Below, piece by piece: positions 9,979-18,793 of a DNA stretch of 64,000 bases (position 1 is its first letter; each line of letters starts with the position of its first letter). Under the pieces are notes generated by a model. It worked only from the letters and a program-made list of their open reading frames with translations, did no database searches and was not told the origin of the DNA. Position numbers and translations under genes: made by a program. This DNA is from an uncultured Tateyamaria sp. (GTDB taxonomy: Bacteria; Pseudomonadota; Alphaproteobacteria; Rhodobacterales; Rhodobacteraceae), in the NCBI RefSeq assembly GCF_947487805.1, contig NZ_CANKXW010000004.1:248001-312000 (forward strand). The letters run 5' to 3'.

Positions 9979-11075
9979 GGTCCCCGAACCTCGCTGATCC
10001 CGTCCGTCTCGGTGACCTCGACATATTGCGCCCGGTCCGCCAGCGCCTCAAACAGCTGCGTCTCGGTCCCCGTCATCCACGCCTGCGCGCCCAGGGCACA
10101 TATCTCGTCATAAAGCGCCGCGCGCCGGTCCGCATCCAGATGCGCCGCCACCTCATCCAGCAGCAACAGGGGCGGCGCCCCGAAATCCCGCGCCAGCGCC
10201 CGCGCATTGGCCAGGATCAGCGACACCAACAGCGCCTTCTGCTCGCCCGTCGAACAATCCTTGGCCGGTATATCCTTGGCTGCATAGACCCCGAACAGAT
10301 CCGCCCGATGCGGCCCGATCAACGTCCGCCCCGCCGCCAGATCGCGTGCCCGCCCCCCGGCCAGCGCCGCGCGCAGATCCTCCACCGTGTCCGGCATCCC
10401 CAACTCTCCGGGCAACAACGTCAGATCCGCTGCAGGAAAGGCCGTCTGCGCCCCCGCCTGCGCCTGCGCCAACTCCGCCAGTGCCCGCACCCGGTTGGCA
10501 TGAATGGCCATCCCCGTCTCGGCCAGCCGCGTCTCCAGCGCGGCATACCAATGCGCATCCCGCACCATGTCCTTGAGCAACCGGTTCCGCTCGCGCATCG
10601 CCTTGTCATAGTCCAGCGACACCTGCGCGTGATCGGGGATGAACGACAGCGTCATGCGGTCCAGAAACCGCCGCCGTCCTTCCGCGCCTTCGATCCACAA
10701 CCGGTCCATCGACGGGATCAACCACAACACCCGCGCAATCCGCCCGAGGGCCGTCTGCGCCGCCGCCTTGCCGTCAATCCGCACCTGCCGCGCCGCACCC
10801 CCCTCGGACCACGTTTCGACCTCGTGCACCTGATGCAACGATTGCAACAACCCGGACAGCTTCCAGCCCACCGCCTCGGGCCGCCGCGTCATGTCCTCCG
10901 CCGACGAACGCCGCAACCCGCGCCCGGGCGATATCAAAGACACCGCTTCCAGAATGTTGGTCTTGCCCGCGCCATTGGGCCCGTAAATCGCCACCGGCCG
11001 CCCATCCAGCGCCAGCCGCGCCAGCTTGTGCGAGCGAAAATGCGACAGGGCCAGCGATGTCAGATGCAACACCAC
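9975..11075 (-). CDS. recF: DNA replication and repair protein RecF
   Basis: SMC-like ATPase that helps load RecA on gapped DNA with RecO and RecR. 366 residues. Walker A GPNGAGKTNILEA (about 33-45), the signature region DCSTGEQKALLVSLILA and Walker B LLLLDEVAAHLD are all in place. The start is a GTG; two adjacent in-frame GTG codons (11075 and 11072) are possible, with GAAGGGG upstream as the ribosome site. That site is part of a dispersed terminator-like element lying between dnaN and recF. Confidence 0.97.
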   Translation of the reverse strand: MVLHLTSLALSHFRSHKLARLALDGRPVAIYGPNGAGKTNILEAVSLISPGRGLRRSSAEDMTRRPEAVGWKLSGLLQSLHQVHEVETWSEGGAARQVRIDGKAAAQTALGRIARVLWLIPSMDRLWIEGAEGRRRFLDRMTLSFIPDHAQVSLDYDKAMRERNRLLKDMVRDAHWYAALETRLAETGMAIHANRVRALAELAQAQAGAQTAFPAADLTLLPGELGMPDTVEDLRAALAGGRARDLAAGRTLIGPHRADLFGVYAAKDIPAKDCSTGEQKALLVSLILANARALARDFGAPPLLLLDEVAAHLDADRRAALYDEICALGAQAWMTGTETQLFEALADRAQYVEVTETDGISEVRGP

Positions 11076-11082
11076 GAAAGCC

Positions 11083-11117
11083 CCTTCATTGTTCGTAAAA
11101 TATGCCCGCCGGAGGCG
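11083..11117 (-). repeat. Dispersed terminator-like element, copy F
   Basis: On the minus strand a GC-rich hairpin (CGCC-TCC-GGCG) is followed by GGCATATTTTACGAACAATG and AAGG. The ATATTT core and AACAATGAAGG tail are shared with 18749-18793 and, more loosely, with four other elements in the window. It separates dnaN from recF, and its tail provides the recF ribosome site. Confidence 0.65.
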
Positions 11118-11123
11118 AGAAAA

Positions 11124-12242
11124 TCACACGCGCATCGGCATGACGACATAGACAGCCGACTGGTCATTGCCCTCACGCATCAGCGTCGGATCACCGGATG
11201 AATTGAACATGAACACCGCGTTCTCGCGGTCCACCTGGGATGCGATCTCCAGCAAGTATTTCGCGTTGAACCCGATCTCCAGCCGCTCGTCGCCATAGGC
11301 CACGGCCAGCTCTTCCTCGGCAGCACCGCTGTCAGGCGCATTCACCGACAGGATCAACCGGTCCTCGTCCAGCTGCAACTTCACCGCGCGCGACCGTTCC
11401 GACGACACCGTCGCCACCCGGTCCACCGCCTTGGCGAAATCGCTGGCGTCCACTTCCATCTTGCGCGTGTTGCCCACGGGAATCACGCGGGTGTAGTCGG
11501 GGAACGTCCCGTCGATCACCTTCGACGTCAGCGTGATCTCCGGCGTGGCGAAACGCACCTTGGTCTCCGACACGGACACCGCGATCTTCATGTCGTCATC
11601 ATCCAGCAGCTTGCGCAACTCTCCCACGGTCTTGCGGGGCACGATCACGCCGGGCATATCCGCCGCACCCTCGGGCAGGTCGCTGTCGATCCGCGCCAAC
11701 CGGTGGCCGTCCGTCGCCACACAGCGCAGCGCGCGGCCGTCGTCGCCATCGGCCACATGCATGTAGACACCGTTCAGGTAATACCGCGTCTCTTCGGTGG
11801 AAATCGCGAATTTCGACTTGTCGAACAACCGGCGCAGCTTGGGCGCATCGACCGAGAAATTCGACGCATATTCCGACGAAGCCATGACCGGAAAATCTTC
11901 CTTGGGCAGGGTCGCCAGTGAAAAATTCGACCGCCCCGCCTCGACCGTCAACCGACCCGAGGCCGCGTCCGCCGTCAGCGTCACCAGCGCCCCGTCGGGC
12001 AGCTTGCGCACAATCTCGTGCAAGGTGGTGGCCGCCACCGTCGTGGCACCGGCGCGTTCCACCTGTGCGGGGGCCTTGTCGACAACCTCAATATCCAGAT
12101 CCGTCGCGCGGAAGGTCACATCGGACCCTTCCGCCTCGATCAATACATTGGCAAGGATCGGGATCGTGTTGCGACGCTCGACCACCGATTGCGCCTGGCT
12201 GACCGCCTTGAGCAACACACCGCGTTCGACACTGATTTTCAT
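11124..12242 (-). CDS. dnaN: DNA polymerase III beta subunit (sliding clamp)
   Basis: Ring-shaped processivity clamp for the replicative polymerase. 372 residues, the standard three-domain length. It starts MKISVERGVLLKAVSQAQSVVERRNTIPIL and ends in the conserved AVYVVMPMRV; the internal SEYASNFSVDA and RYYLNGVYMH motifs also match. The ATG at 12242 is chosen over one five codons upstream because homology begins there and GGGGAG lies at a suitable distance. Second gene of dnaA-dnaN-recF, but separated from dnaA by a strong terminator, so it probably also has its own promoter. Confidence 0.98.
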   Translation of the reverse strand: MKISVERGVLLKAVSQAQSVVERRNTIPILANVLIEAEGSDVTFRATDLDIEVVDKAPAQVERAGATTVAATTLHEIVRKLPDGALVTLTADAASGRLTVEAGRSNFSLATLPKEDFPVMASSEYASNFSVDAPKLRRLFDKSKFAISTEETRYYLNGVYMHVADGDDGRALRCVATDGHRLARIDSDLPEGAADMPGVIVPRKTVGELRKLLDDDDMKIAVSVSETKVRFATPEITLTSKVIDGTFPDYTRVIPVGNTRKMEVDASDFAKAVDRVATVSSERSRAVKLQLDEDRLILSVNAPDSGAAEEELAVAYGDERLEIGFNAKYLLEIASQVDRENAVFMFNSSGDPTLMREGNDQSAVYVVMPMRV

Positions 12243-12308
12243 GGCCTGTCTCCCCACACGTCTGACCCTTGCACCGGGACGGGCACACTATCCCAACTGC
12301 GGCACATC

Positions 12309-12328
12309 ACAAGCATTTTATTGCTTGT
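12309..12328. repeat. Inverted repeat upstream of dnaN
   Basis: ACAAGCA (12309-12315) and TGCTTGT (12322-12328) pair perfectly around TTTTAT. It lies in the 178-base dnaA-dnaN gap, between the dnaA terminator and dnaN, where a dnaN promoter would be expected. An operator or leader hairpin is possible. Confidence 0.45.
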
Positions 12329-12365
12329 CGGGCGCTGGGCGCGTGGCGTCAAGCGGTCGGGGCCG

Positions 12366-12398
12366 GAAAACCAAAACGGGCGCCCCAAAGGACGCCCG
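12366..12398 (-). terminator. Intrinsic terminator of dnaA
   Basis: On the minus strand CGGGCGTCC (12398-12390) pairs with GGGCGCCCG around a short loop and is followed by TTTTGGTTTTCC. It stands about 20 bases beyond the dnaA stop. Confidence 0.85.
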
Positions 12399-12420
12399 CT
12401 GTGTTCGATCTGGCGCAGAT

Positions 12421-13779
12421 TTATGCCTCGAGCGCGCGGCGCAGCAATTCGAGGTCCTCGGCGATCTGACCGTCCGACTGCTTCAGCTCTTCGATGCGGC
12501 GCACACCGTGCATCACTGTGGTGTGGTCGCGCCCGCCAAAGCGGCGGCCAATCTCGGGCAGGCTGCGCGATGTCAGCTGTTTGGAAAGGTACATGGCGAC
12601 CTGCCGTGGACGCGCATAGCTGCGCAGCCGCTTGGGCCCGATCATGTCGCTCAGGCGAATGTTGTAATGCTCCGACACGCGGCGCTGGATCTCTTCGACG
12701 GTGATCTTGCGTTCGGACGCGCGCAGCACATCGGCCAGACAGTCCTGCGTCAGATCCATGTCGATCTTGCGGCCCACAAGGGATGCAAAGGCGAACAGCC
12801 GGGTCAACGCTCCTTCGAGAACACGCACATTGGTCGAAATCCGGTGGGCCAAGAACTCCAGCACGCCCGGCTCGACGCCCAGATCGGGATAGACGGCCTG
12901 CTGCTGTTCGACCTTGGACTGAAGGATGCCCAGACGCAGTTCGTAATCCGTGGGGTGCAGGTCCACGACCAGACCGCATTGCAGGCGGGATTTCACGCGG
13001 TCCTCAAGGTCCTTGATCTCGCCGGGGGCGCGGTCGGCGCTGATTATGATCTGCTTGTTCTGGTCCACCAGCGCGTTGAACGTGTGAAAGAATTCTTCCT
13101 GCGTGCTGTCCTTGCCCGCGATGAACTGGACGTCATCCACCATCAGCACGTCGACCGACCGGAACATGGACTTGAAATCCATCATCTTGCGATCGCGCAG
13201 CGCCTGCACAAAGCGGTACATGAATTGCTCCGCCGACAGGTACAGCACGTTCAGGTCGGGACGGTTGCTGCGCAGTTCCCATGCGATGGCGTGCATCAGG
13301 TGCGTTTTGCCCAGACCGACCCCACCATAAAGGAACAGCGGGTTGAACGTGACGGGGCCGCCTTCGGACACGCGCTTGGCCGCGGCATGGGCCAGCTCGT
13401 TGGGCTTGCCCACCACAAAGCTGTCAAAGGTAAATCGTTTGTCCAGCGGGGCCGCGGACAAACCGTTCTGCGCCGCAGGTGCGGTCGCGGCTTGTGTCAC
13501 GGGGGCGACAGCAGCAGATGCAGGGCGCGACTGCGCGTTGGCCGGCACGGAAAAGTTCAGGCGACGCACATCGTGATCATCCGATTTCAGCTCGTGCAGG
13601 ATCAGATCAGAGAAGTTCTGGCTGACGTAATTGCCCAGAAAATTTGTCGGAACGTCAAAGGATGCGATCCCGTCTGCCAAGGCGCGAAACTCCAGCGGTT
13701 CGATCCAATTCTTGTAGTTGTTTTGACCGACGGTCTTGAGCAGCCGTTGTCTCAGCTGTCCCCATTCTTGTTGCGTCAT
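12421..13779 (-). CDS. dnaA: Chromosomal replication initiator DnaA
   Basis: AAA+ ATPase that binds DnaA boxes and opens oriC. 452 residues. Domain I begins MTQQEWGQLRQRLLKTVGQNNYKNWIEPL. A short Ala/Pro-rich linker is followed by the AAA+ core with Walker A GGVGLGKTHLMHA and Walker B VLMVDDVQFIAGK. Domain IV ends in the DNA-binding signature RDHTTVMHGVRRIEEL. The ATG at 13779 is chosen because homology begins there; the 29 upstream in-frame residues are unlike DnaA. It is downstream of rpsT in the same orientation, the usual alphaproteobacterial arrangement. Confidence 0.99.
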   Translation of the reverse strand: MTQQEWGQLRQRLLKTVGQNNYKNWIEPLEFRALADGIASFDVPTNFLGNYVSQNFSDLILHELKSDDHDVRRLNFSVPANAQSRPASAAVAPVTQAATAPAAQNGLSAAPLDKRFTFDSFVVGKPNELAHAAAKRVSEGGPVTFNPLFLYGGVGLGKTHLMHAIAWELRSNRPDLNVLYLSAEQFMYRFVQALRDRKMMDFKSMFRSVDVLMVDDVQFIAGKDSTQEEFFHTFNALVDQNKQIIISADRAPGEIKDLEDRVKSRLQCGLVVDLHPTDYELRLGILQSKVEQQQAVYPDLGVEPGVLEFLAHRISTNVRVLEGALTRLFAFASLVGRKIDMDLTQDCLADVLRASERKITVEEIQRRVSEHYNIRLSDMIGPKRLRSYARPRQVAMYLSKQLTSRSLPEIGRRFGGRDHTTVMHGVRRIEELKQSDGQIAEDLELLRRALEA

Positions 13780-14227
13780 AAGCGTTCTTTGTCCCCGCTG
13801 CCTATCATCCCGTGTCCGACGACCTTGGCCCGCCGGAATGGCCTTACCTGTCCCAACATGGGGCAAACCGGTCCCACCCCACTGCCATATGGCCGCAGGT
13901 CCGATCCCTTCGGTACTTTACAGATGAAGCGACCGATCCCCTGGCCAAAACCAGACAATACGCACTCGCCGTCCGCACACCAAAATTTAACGACAGGTCG
14001 GTCCGTGACGCATGGCGTCATGTCCCAAATGCAGAGCGCTTCTCAGCGCTTTTACCGCACCCATTGCCGCCACGAACATGTTCGTTTCAGCGCCGGGCCT
14101 GTCCCCCCAAGCGATTCCTGATCGCATGTTCGGTGGTAGCAATTTCGTCCACAGGCCGTCCACTGAACTTCGATGTTGACTCACACAAGAATCGCCGCGG
14201 CCCTTGTTTTCATAAGAAAAACAAAAA
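13780..14227 (-). other. dnaA upstream region, no gene seen
   Basis: About 450 bases between dnaA and the rpsT terminator. I see no supported gene and no cluster of DnaA boxes; one TCGTCCACA (near 14146) is a single-mismatch match to a box, which is not enough to call an origin. The region holds a 14-base palindrome at 14072-14085 and two AGCGCT repeats (14035-14040 and 14045-14050), which may be regulatory sites for dnaA. Confidence 0.6.
14072..14085. promoter_or_regulatory. Perfect 14-base palindrome upstream of dnaA
   Basis: ACGAACATGTTCGT is fully self-complementary, about 290 bases before the dnaA start. It resembles a dimeric repressor site, but its spacing fits neither the alphaproteobacterial LexA box (GTTC-N7-GTTC) nor the Gram-positive SOS box. 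Confidence 0.4.
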
Positions 14228-14251
14228 AAGCGCCGCAAAATTGCGACGCTT
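14221..14251 (-). terminator. Intrinsic terminator of rpsT
   Basis: On the minus strand AAGCGTCGCAA (14251-14241) pairs with TTGCGGCGCTT (14238-14228) around a 2-base loop and is followed by seven T and GTTTTT. A textbook intrinsic terminator just past rpsT. Confidence 0.92.
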
Positions 14252-14275
14252 TTGTGTCACTGTGCTGCAACACCT

Positions 14276-14539
14276 TTAGCCGAGCGATTTCACCCGAGCG
14301 GAGAGGCGCGACATTTTCCGCGACGCGGTATTCTTGTGGTACACACCCTTGGTCACACCGCGCATCAATTCGGGCTGTGCCGCCTTCAATGCTTCGGTTG
14401 CGGCGTCCTTGTCACCCGAGGCAATCGCCTCTTCGACACGGCGCAGATATGTCCGGATGCGCGAACGACGCGCCTTGTTCACTTGAAAGCGTTTTTCGTT
14501 TTGACGGGCCCGCTTTTTGGCCTGAGGCGAATTTGCCAT
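14276..14539 (-). CDS. rpsT: 30S ribosomal protein S20
   Basis: Small basic ribosomal protein that binds 16S rRNA. 87 residues, starting [17 protein letters not shown] and showing RRVEEAI and [20 protein letters not shown], the S20 signatures. The ATG at 14539 is chosen over one five codons earlier because S20 proteins begin MANS. A good promoter lies at 14585-14613 and an intrinsic terminator at 14221-14251, so it is transcribed alone, upstream of dnaA. Confidence 0.98.
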   Translation of the reverse strand: MANSPQAKKRARQNEKRFQVNKARRSRIRTYLRRVEEAIASGDKDAATEALKAAQPELMRGVTKGVYHKNTASRKMSRLSARVKSLG

Positions 14540-14584
14540 GTTATCTCGTCCCAATCTATTGGTGCGGTAGTTTCAGAAGTCGCG

Positions 14585-14613
14585 TCCATAGGCCCGACCG
14601 GGAACCGAGTCAA
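14585..14613 (-). promoter_or_regulatory. Probable rpsT promoter
   Basis: On the minus strand TTGACT (14608-14613), a 17-base spacer and TATGGA (14585-14590) lie about 45 bases before the rpsT ATG. Confidence 0.65.
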
Positions 14614-14620
14614 GCCACCC

Positions 14621-15397
14621 CTACCGGTCGCGGAACTGCGCCTCGCGCTTTTCCAGAAAGGCCGCCATGCCTTCCTTCTGATCCTCGGTGGCAAACAGCG
14701 CATGGAACAGCCGCCGTTCAAACAAAAGACCCTCGCGCAACGGCACCTCAAACGACCGGTTCACCGATTCCTTGACCGCCATGGCCGAGATCATCGACTT
14801 CTCCGCGATCTTGGCCGCAGCGCCCATCGCCTCGTCCATCAGCTTCTTGGCGGGCACCACCCGGCTCACCAGACCTGCGCGCTCGGCCTCTTCGGCATCC
14901 ATGAACCGACCCGTCAGGTTCATGTCCATGGCCTTGGCCTTGCCCACCGCGCGGGTCAACCGCTGGCTTCCGCCGATCCCGGCCATCACGCCCAGATTGA
15001 TCTCGGGCTGGCCGAACTTTGCCGTATCGGCGGCAATGATGAAATCGCACATCATCGCCAACTCGCACCCGCCACCCAGCGCATAGCCGGACACCGCCGC
15101 GATCACCGGCTTGCGCACCCGCGTGATGGCATCCGTCTCGGGCCCGAACAGATCCTCGGTGAACACTTCCACATAGGACTTGTCCTTCATCATCGCGATA
15201 TCGGCCCCGGCGGCGAACGCCTTTTCCGACCCGGTGATGACAATGCACCGCACCTTGTCGTTGGCCTGTGCCGCGCCCATGGCATCGGCCAGTTCGCGCA
15301 TCAATTGGTCATTGAGGGCATTCAACGCCTTGGGCCGGTTCAGGGTCACCTTGGCGATGTGGTCTTCGACGTCGACGATGATCGTCTCATAGGCCAT
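14621..15397 (-). CDS. Enoyl-CoA hydratase
   Basis: Crotonase-fold enzyme hydrating 2-enoyl-CoA in fatty acid or amino acid degradation. 258 residues. [11 protein letters not shown] (20-30), [10 protein letters not shown] (oxyanion region) and [15 protein letters not shown] lead to the two catalytic glutamates, Glu112 and Glu132, spaced 20 apart as in mammalian ECHS (144/164). The C-terminal [17 protein letters not shown] is typical of short-chain hydratases such as FadB1x or Ech. It stands between rpsT and mutM and is transcribed on the minus strand; there is no partner beta-oxidation gene next to it. Confidence 0.93.
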   Translation of the reverse strand: MAYETIIVDVEDHIAKVTLNRPKALNALNDQLMRELADAMGAAQANDKVRCIVITGSEKAFAAGADIAMMKDKSYVEVFTEDLFGPETDAITRVRKPVIAAVSGYALGGGCELAMMCDFIIAADTAKFGQPEINLGVMAGIGGSQRLTRAVGKAKAMDMNLTGRFMDAEEAERAGLVSRVVPAKKLMDEAMGAAAKIAEKSMISAMAVKESVNRSFEVPLREGLLFERRLFHALFATEDQKEGMAAFLEKREAQFRDR

Positions 15398-15460
15398 GGG
15401 AATGCTTTCATCTGTTGCCGTTGAGGGCCGAGCATTACCATGCGCGTCCCCCGTTTCAAG

Positions 15461-16312
15461 CTATGATTGACACGACCTGCAATAGAAGGACGACCGCCCC
15501 GATTGCACGATCCGCGTGATATCGGACGAACACCCGGACGCCCGACATGGTTCCCCCTCGCGCCCGTAAACGTCAAAATTGTGCTGGAAATATCCAAGCT
15601 CTCCATCAGCTTGGCGGAAATCGCGCAAGGACGATCCCCCGGCCTTGATCGCCTGCGCCAGCACCTCGCGGATAATCGGAACCAGTGCCGCAACCCGGCC
15701 CGCCGCGATCCGCCCGGCCTTGCGCGTGGGCGAGATACCTGCCCGAAAAAGCGCCTCGCACACATAGATATTGCCCAATCCCGCGACGATTCTCTGATCT
15801 AGCAGGGCGGATTTCACCGGCGTGTTCTTGCCCTCAAAGGCGTTCACCAGATGATCCTCGTTGAACGCATTGCCCAAAGGCTCCGGCCCCAGCACCGCGA
15901 GCAACTTGTGTTGCTCCGCCGTTGCCGTCTCCATCAGATCCATCGCCCCGAACCGGCGCGGATCGTTGAAGGTGATCCGCGCCCCGTTGTCCATGTGGAG
16001 CACCACGTGGTCATGCTTTTCCGCCGCCGGATGTTCGTGCACGAACTGGCCCAGCGGATCACCCGACACCAGCATCCGCCCTGACATCCCCAGATGCACC
16101 AGCAACGTCTCGCCACTGCTCAGATCGATCAGGATATATTTCGACCGCCGCCGCAGCCCCAGCACCTGCTGCCCGCTCAACCGCTCGGCCATGCCGGGCG
16201 GAAACGGCCACCGCAGGTCGGGCCGGTTCACATCCGCCTGTGCAATCACGGCCCCCTCCATCGCGGGGCTCAATCCGCGTCGGACGGTCTCAACTTCGGG
16301 CAGTTCGGGCAT
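15461..16312 (-). CDS. mutM: Formamidopyrimidine-DNA glycosylase
   Basis: Base-excision repair enzyme removing 8-oxoguanine and formamidopyrimidines, with AP-lyase activity. 283 residues. It starts with the invariant [13 protein letters not shown], whose Pro2 and Glu3 are catalytic; the conserved lysine of the beta-hairpin is near residue 58. The helix-two-turn-helix and C-terminal zinc finger (PCRASGC, then FYCRSCQ) are present; the first Cys pair is spaced by four residues, as I recall in other alphaproteobacterial MutM. Divergent from ubiE with a 91-base gap. Confidence 0.97.
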   Translation of the reverse strand: MPELPEVETVRRGLSPAMEGAVIAQADVNRPDLRWPFPPGMAERLSGQQVLGLRRRSKYILIDLSSGETLLVHLGMSGRMLVSGDPLGQFVHEHPAAEKHDHVVLHMDNGARITFNDPRRFGAMDLMETATAEQHKLLAVLGPEPLGNAFNEDHLVNAFEGKNTPVKSALLDQRIVAGLGNIYVCEALFRAGISPTRKAGRIAAGRVAALVPIIREVLAQAIKAGGSSLRDFRQADGELGYFQHNFDVYGREGEPCRASGCSSDITRIVQSGRSSFYCRSCQS

Positions 16313-16342
16313 TGGCGCGGCTCCTGCGTCAAAAGGGCTACG

Positions 16343-16370
16343 TTGTGTATGCCCGCAAGCGGCCTATAAC
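16343..16370 (+). promoter_or_regulatory. Probable ubiE promoter
   Basis: TTGTGT (16343-16348), a 16-base spacer and TATAAC (16365-16370) are 33 bases before the ubiE ATG. Confidence 0.55.
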
Positions 16371-16403
16371 AAGGCCTGAGTAAAGAGAAAGACGCCCAGG
16401 ACC

Positions 16404-17150
16404 ATGACCGACGACACCACCACGCATTTCGGGTTTGAAACCGTGCCAGAGCGCGAAAAGGCCGGGCGCGTGCAGGGCGTGTTCAACTCGGTCGCCTCCA
16501 AGTACGACATCATGAACGACGTGATGAGCGTCGGCATCCACCGCATCTGGAAAGAGGCGATGATGGACTGGCTCGCCCCGCGCGCGGGACAAAAGCTGCT
16601 CGACGTCGCGGGCGGCACGGGCGACATCTCTTTCAAGTTCCTCAAGCGTGCAGGCCACGGCCACGCCACCGTGCTGGACCTGACCGAACCCATGCTTGTC
16701 GAGGGCCGCAAACGCGCCGAGGCCGATCAGATGCAGGACAGCCTGGACTGGGTGGTGGGGGACGCCATGGCGCTGCCCTTTGATGACAACACATTCGACG
16801 TCTACACGATCAGCTTTGGCATCCGGAACGTGACCCGCCCCCAAGAGGCGCTGAATGAGGCGTTCCGCGTCCTCAAACCCGGTGGCCGCCTGATGGTGCT
16901 CGAGTTCAGCCAACTGCCCAATGACGGCATGCAAAAACTCTATGACCTCTACAGCTTCAACGTGATCCCGCGCATGGGCCAGATGATCGCCGGGGATCGC
17001 GACAGCTATCAGTATCTCGTCGAATCAATCCGCAAGTTCCCCGATCAAGAGACTTTCCTGTCGATGGTGCGCAGCGCCGGGTTCGAAAACGCCAAGTACC
17101 GGAATCTGTCCATGGGCATCGCCGCCTTGCACTCGGGGTGGAAGATCTGA
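16404..17150 (+). CDS. ubiE: Ubiquinone/menaquinone biosynthesis C-methyltransferase UbiE
   Basis: SAM-dependent C-methyltransferase of ubiquinone synthesis. 248 residues. The family signatures [24 protein letters not shown] (about 28-50), the SAM-binding [11 protein letters not shown] and the later [11 protein letters not shown] are present, ending [17 protein letters not shown]. It starts an operon with ubiB, and the pairing of ubiE with ubiB supports the ubiquinone role. Confidence 0.98.
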   Translation: MTDDTTTHFGFETVPEREKAGRVQGVFNSVASKYDIMNDVMSVGIHRIWKEAMMDWLAPRAGQKLLDVAGGTGDISFKFLKRAGHGHATVLDLTEPMLVEGRKRAEADQMQDSLDWVVGDAMALPFDDNTFDVYTISFGIRNVTRPQEALNEAFRVLKPGGRLMVLEFSQLPNDGMQKLYDLYSFNVIPRMGQMIAGDRDSYQYLVESIRKFPDQETFLSMVRSAGFENAKYRNLSMGIAALHSGWKI

Positions 17151-17166
17151 TGAACAGTCAACATGC

Positions 17167-17210
17167 TGTGGTTAACGCGCGGGTAACCACAAGTGTCCCC
17201 GCGGGGACAC
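17167..17210. repeat. Two adjacent inverted repeats between ubiE and ubiB
   Basis: TGTGGTTA (17167-17174) pairs with TAACCACA (17184-17191). Immediately after it, 17193-17210 is a perfect 18-base palindrome with the half GTGTCCCCG. The second ends four bases before the ubiB ATG, so in mRNA it could cover the ribosome site. Confidence 0.6.
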
Positions 17211-17214
17211 ATCC

Positions 17215-18747
17215 ATGAGGGGTCCGCACAACATCATCCGGCTGATCCGCACCGGCGCCACGCTGGAACGGACCGGCGCGATGAATGTCGTCCTCGACGC
17301 GTTCGAGGCACCGCCCGCATTGCGCTTTGTCGCCAAGGCGCTGGGCAAACCGTTCCAGTGGCTGGGCTACAAGGGCGATCCGTCCATGCCCCCCGCAACC
17401 CGCGCGCTGACCGCACTCGGCCCCGCCTACATCAAGTTCGGTCAGGTTCTCTCGACCCGCCCGGATGTGGTCGGTGACGAACTGGCCGTGCAACTGCGCG
17501 TGCTTCAGGACAAACTGCCGCCCTTCTCCATCGACGACGCCAAGGCCGAGGTCGAACGCGCGCTGGGCCAGCCCGCCGATACGATCTTTGCCGCCTTCAG
17601 CGAACCGGTCGCCGCCGCCTCCATCGCGCAGGTGCACAAGGCGACACTCGCCGATGGCGGCGAACCGGTCGCGGTCAAGGTGCTGCGCCCCAACATCGAA
17701 CGCGCCTTCAAAAAGGACGTCGACGCCTTCTACCTCGCCGCCCGCATCGTCGAAATCTTTGCCCCCGGCGCCCGCCGCCTGCGCCCGATGGAAGTGATCG
17801 AACATTTCGACGGCGTCGTGCAGGGCGAGTTGGATCTGCGCCTCGAATCCTCTGCCGCGGGTGAGTTCGCCGCCAATACCGAAAAGGACGATGGGTTCTC
17901 CTTGCCCAAGATCCGCTGGGAATACTCCGCCCGCCGGGTGATGACGCTCGAATGGGCGGACGGCGTGCCCATGGGCGACAACGCCGCCATCGACGCCGCG
18001 GGCCACAACCGGATCGACCTCAGCGAACGGGTGTTGAAACTCTTTCTCCTGCACGCCCTGCGCGATGGCTACTTCCACGCCGACATGCACCAGGGCAATC
18101 TCAAGGTCGCGCCCAACGGGGACATCATCGCCTACGACTTCGGGATCATGGGCCACATCGATGAATACACCCGCCGCGTCTATGCCGAGATCCTGTTCGG
18201 CTTCATCCGCAAGGATTACAAACGCGTCGCCGAGGTTCACTTCGAAGCCGGTTACGTGCCCGCCGACAAGGACGTCGACGAATTCGCCCGTGCCTTACGT
18301 GCCGTGGGCGAGCCGATCTTTGGCATGGACGCGTCCAAGATCTCCATGGGCCGTCTGCTCAACTACCTCTTCGAGGTCACCGAACGCTTCGGCATGGAAA
18401 CCCGCACCGAACTGATCCTGCTGCAACGCACCATGGTGGTCGTCGAGGGCGTGGCCCGCTCCCTCAACCCCAACATCAACATCTGGCAGGTCGCCTCACC
18501 GGTCGTCACCGACTACATCCAGAAATCCATCGGTCCCAAGGCCGTGATCACCGACCTCTACAAGACCGCACGCGTCCTCACGCGTTTCGGTCCGCGCCTG
18601 CCAGGCCTTGTCGAACAGGCCCTGATCGCGCAATCCAACCCGGCCCCGGAAAAACGTCACGGCTTCTGGCGCTGGATCATCCTCACGGGCATCATCGGCC
18701 TCGCCGCAGGCGGCGGGCTGACGCTCCTGATCGAAGCGTTCGCCTGA
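17215..18747 (+). CDS. ubiB: Ubiquinone biosynthesis protein UbiB (ABC1/ADCK kinase-like)
   Basis: Membrane-associated atypical kinase/ATPase needed for ubiquinone synthesis. 510 residues. The KxGQ-type motif is seen in AYIKFGQVLSTRPD, the Ala-rich loop in AAASIAQVHKATL, the catalytic lysine in VAVKVLRP, and DFG in YDFGIMGHID. The C-terminal segment WIILTGIIGLAAGGGLTLLI is the expected membrane anchor. It follows ubiE by 64 bases containing two inverted repeats; no good Shine-Dalgarno precedes the ATG at 17215. Confidence 0.97.
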   Translation: MRGPHNIIRLIRTGATLERTGAMNVVLDAFEAPPALRFVAKALGKPFQWLGYKGDPSMPPATRALTALGPAYIKFGQVLSTRPDVVGDELAVQLRVLQDKLPPFSIDDAKAEVERALGQPADTIFAAFSEPVAAASIAQVHKATLADGGEPVAVKVLRPNIERAFKKDVDAFYLAARIVEIFAPGARRLRPMEVIEHFDGVVQGELDLRLESSAAGEFAANTEKDDGFSLPKIRWEYSARRVMTLEWADGVPMGDNAAIDAAGHNRIDLSERVLKLFLLHALRDGYFHADMHQGNLKVAPNGDIIAYDFGIMGHIDEYTRRVYAEILFGFIRKDYKRVAEVHFEAGYVPADKDVDEFARALRAVGEPIFGMDASKISMGRLLNYLFEVTERFGMETRTELILLQRTMVVVEGVARSLNPNINIWQVASPVVTDYIQKSIGPKAVITDLYKTARVLTRFGPRLPGLVEQALIAQSNPAPEKRHGFWRWIILTGIIGLAAGGGLTLLIEAFA

Positions 18748-18748
18748 C

Positions 18749-18793
18749 CCTTCATTGTTCTTCAAATATGCAAACGCAACGCCGCCTCAGGCG
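18749..18793 (-). repeat. Dispersed terminator-like element, copy E
   Basis: On the minus strand a short CGCC-TGA-GGCG hairpin at the thiolase stop is followed by GCATATTTGAAGAACAATGA and AGG. It lies between the convergent ubiB and thiolase genes and shares core and tail with 11083-11117. Confidence 0.6.

Noticed and set aside
11797-14121. Long plus-strand open frame opposite dnaN and dnaA
   Set aside because: Spans two certain genes and their terminator in antisense; no ribosome site or domain.
13780-14227. Chromosomal origin next to dnaA
   Set aside because: No cluster of DnaA boxes or AT-rich unwinding region was found; in many alphaproteobacteria the origin is elsewhere.
15461-16312. 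Abnormal zinc finger in MutM with four residues between the first cysteines
   Set aside because: This spacing fits what I recall of alphaproteobacterial MutM proteins, so it is not a defect.
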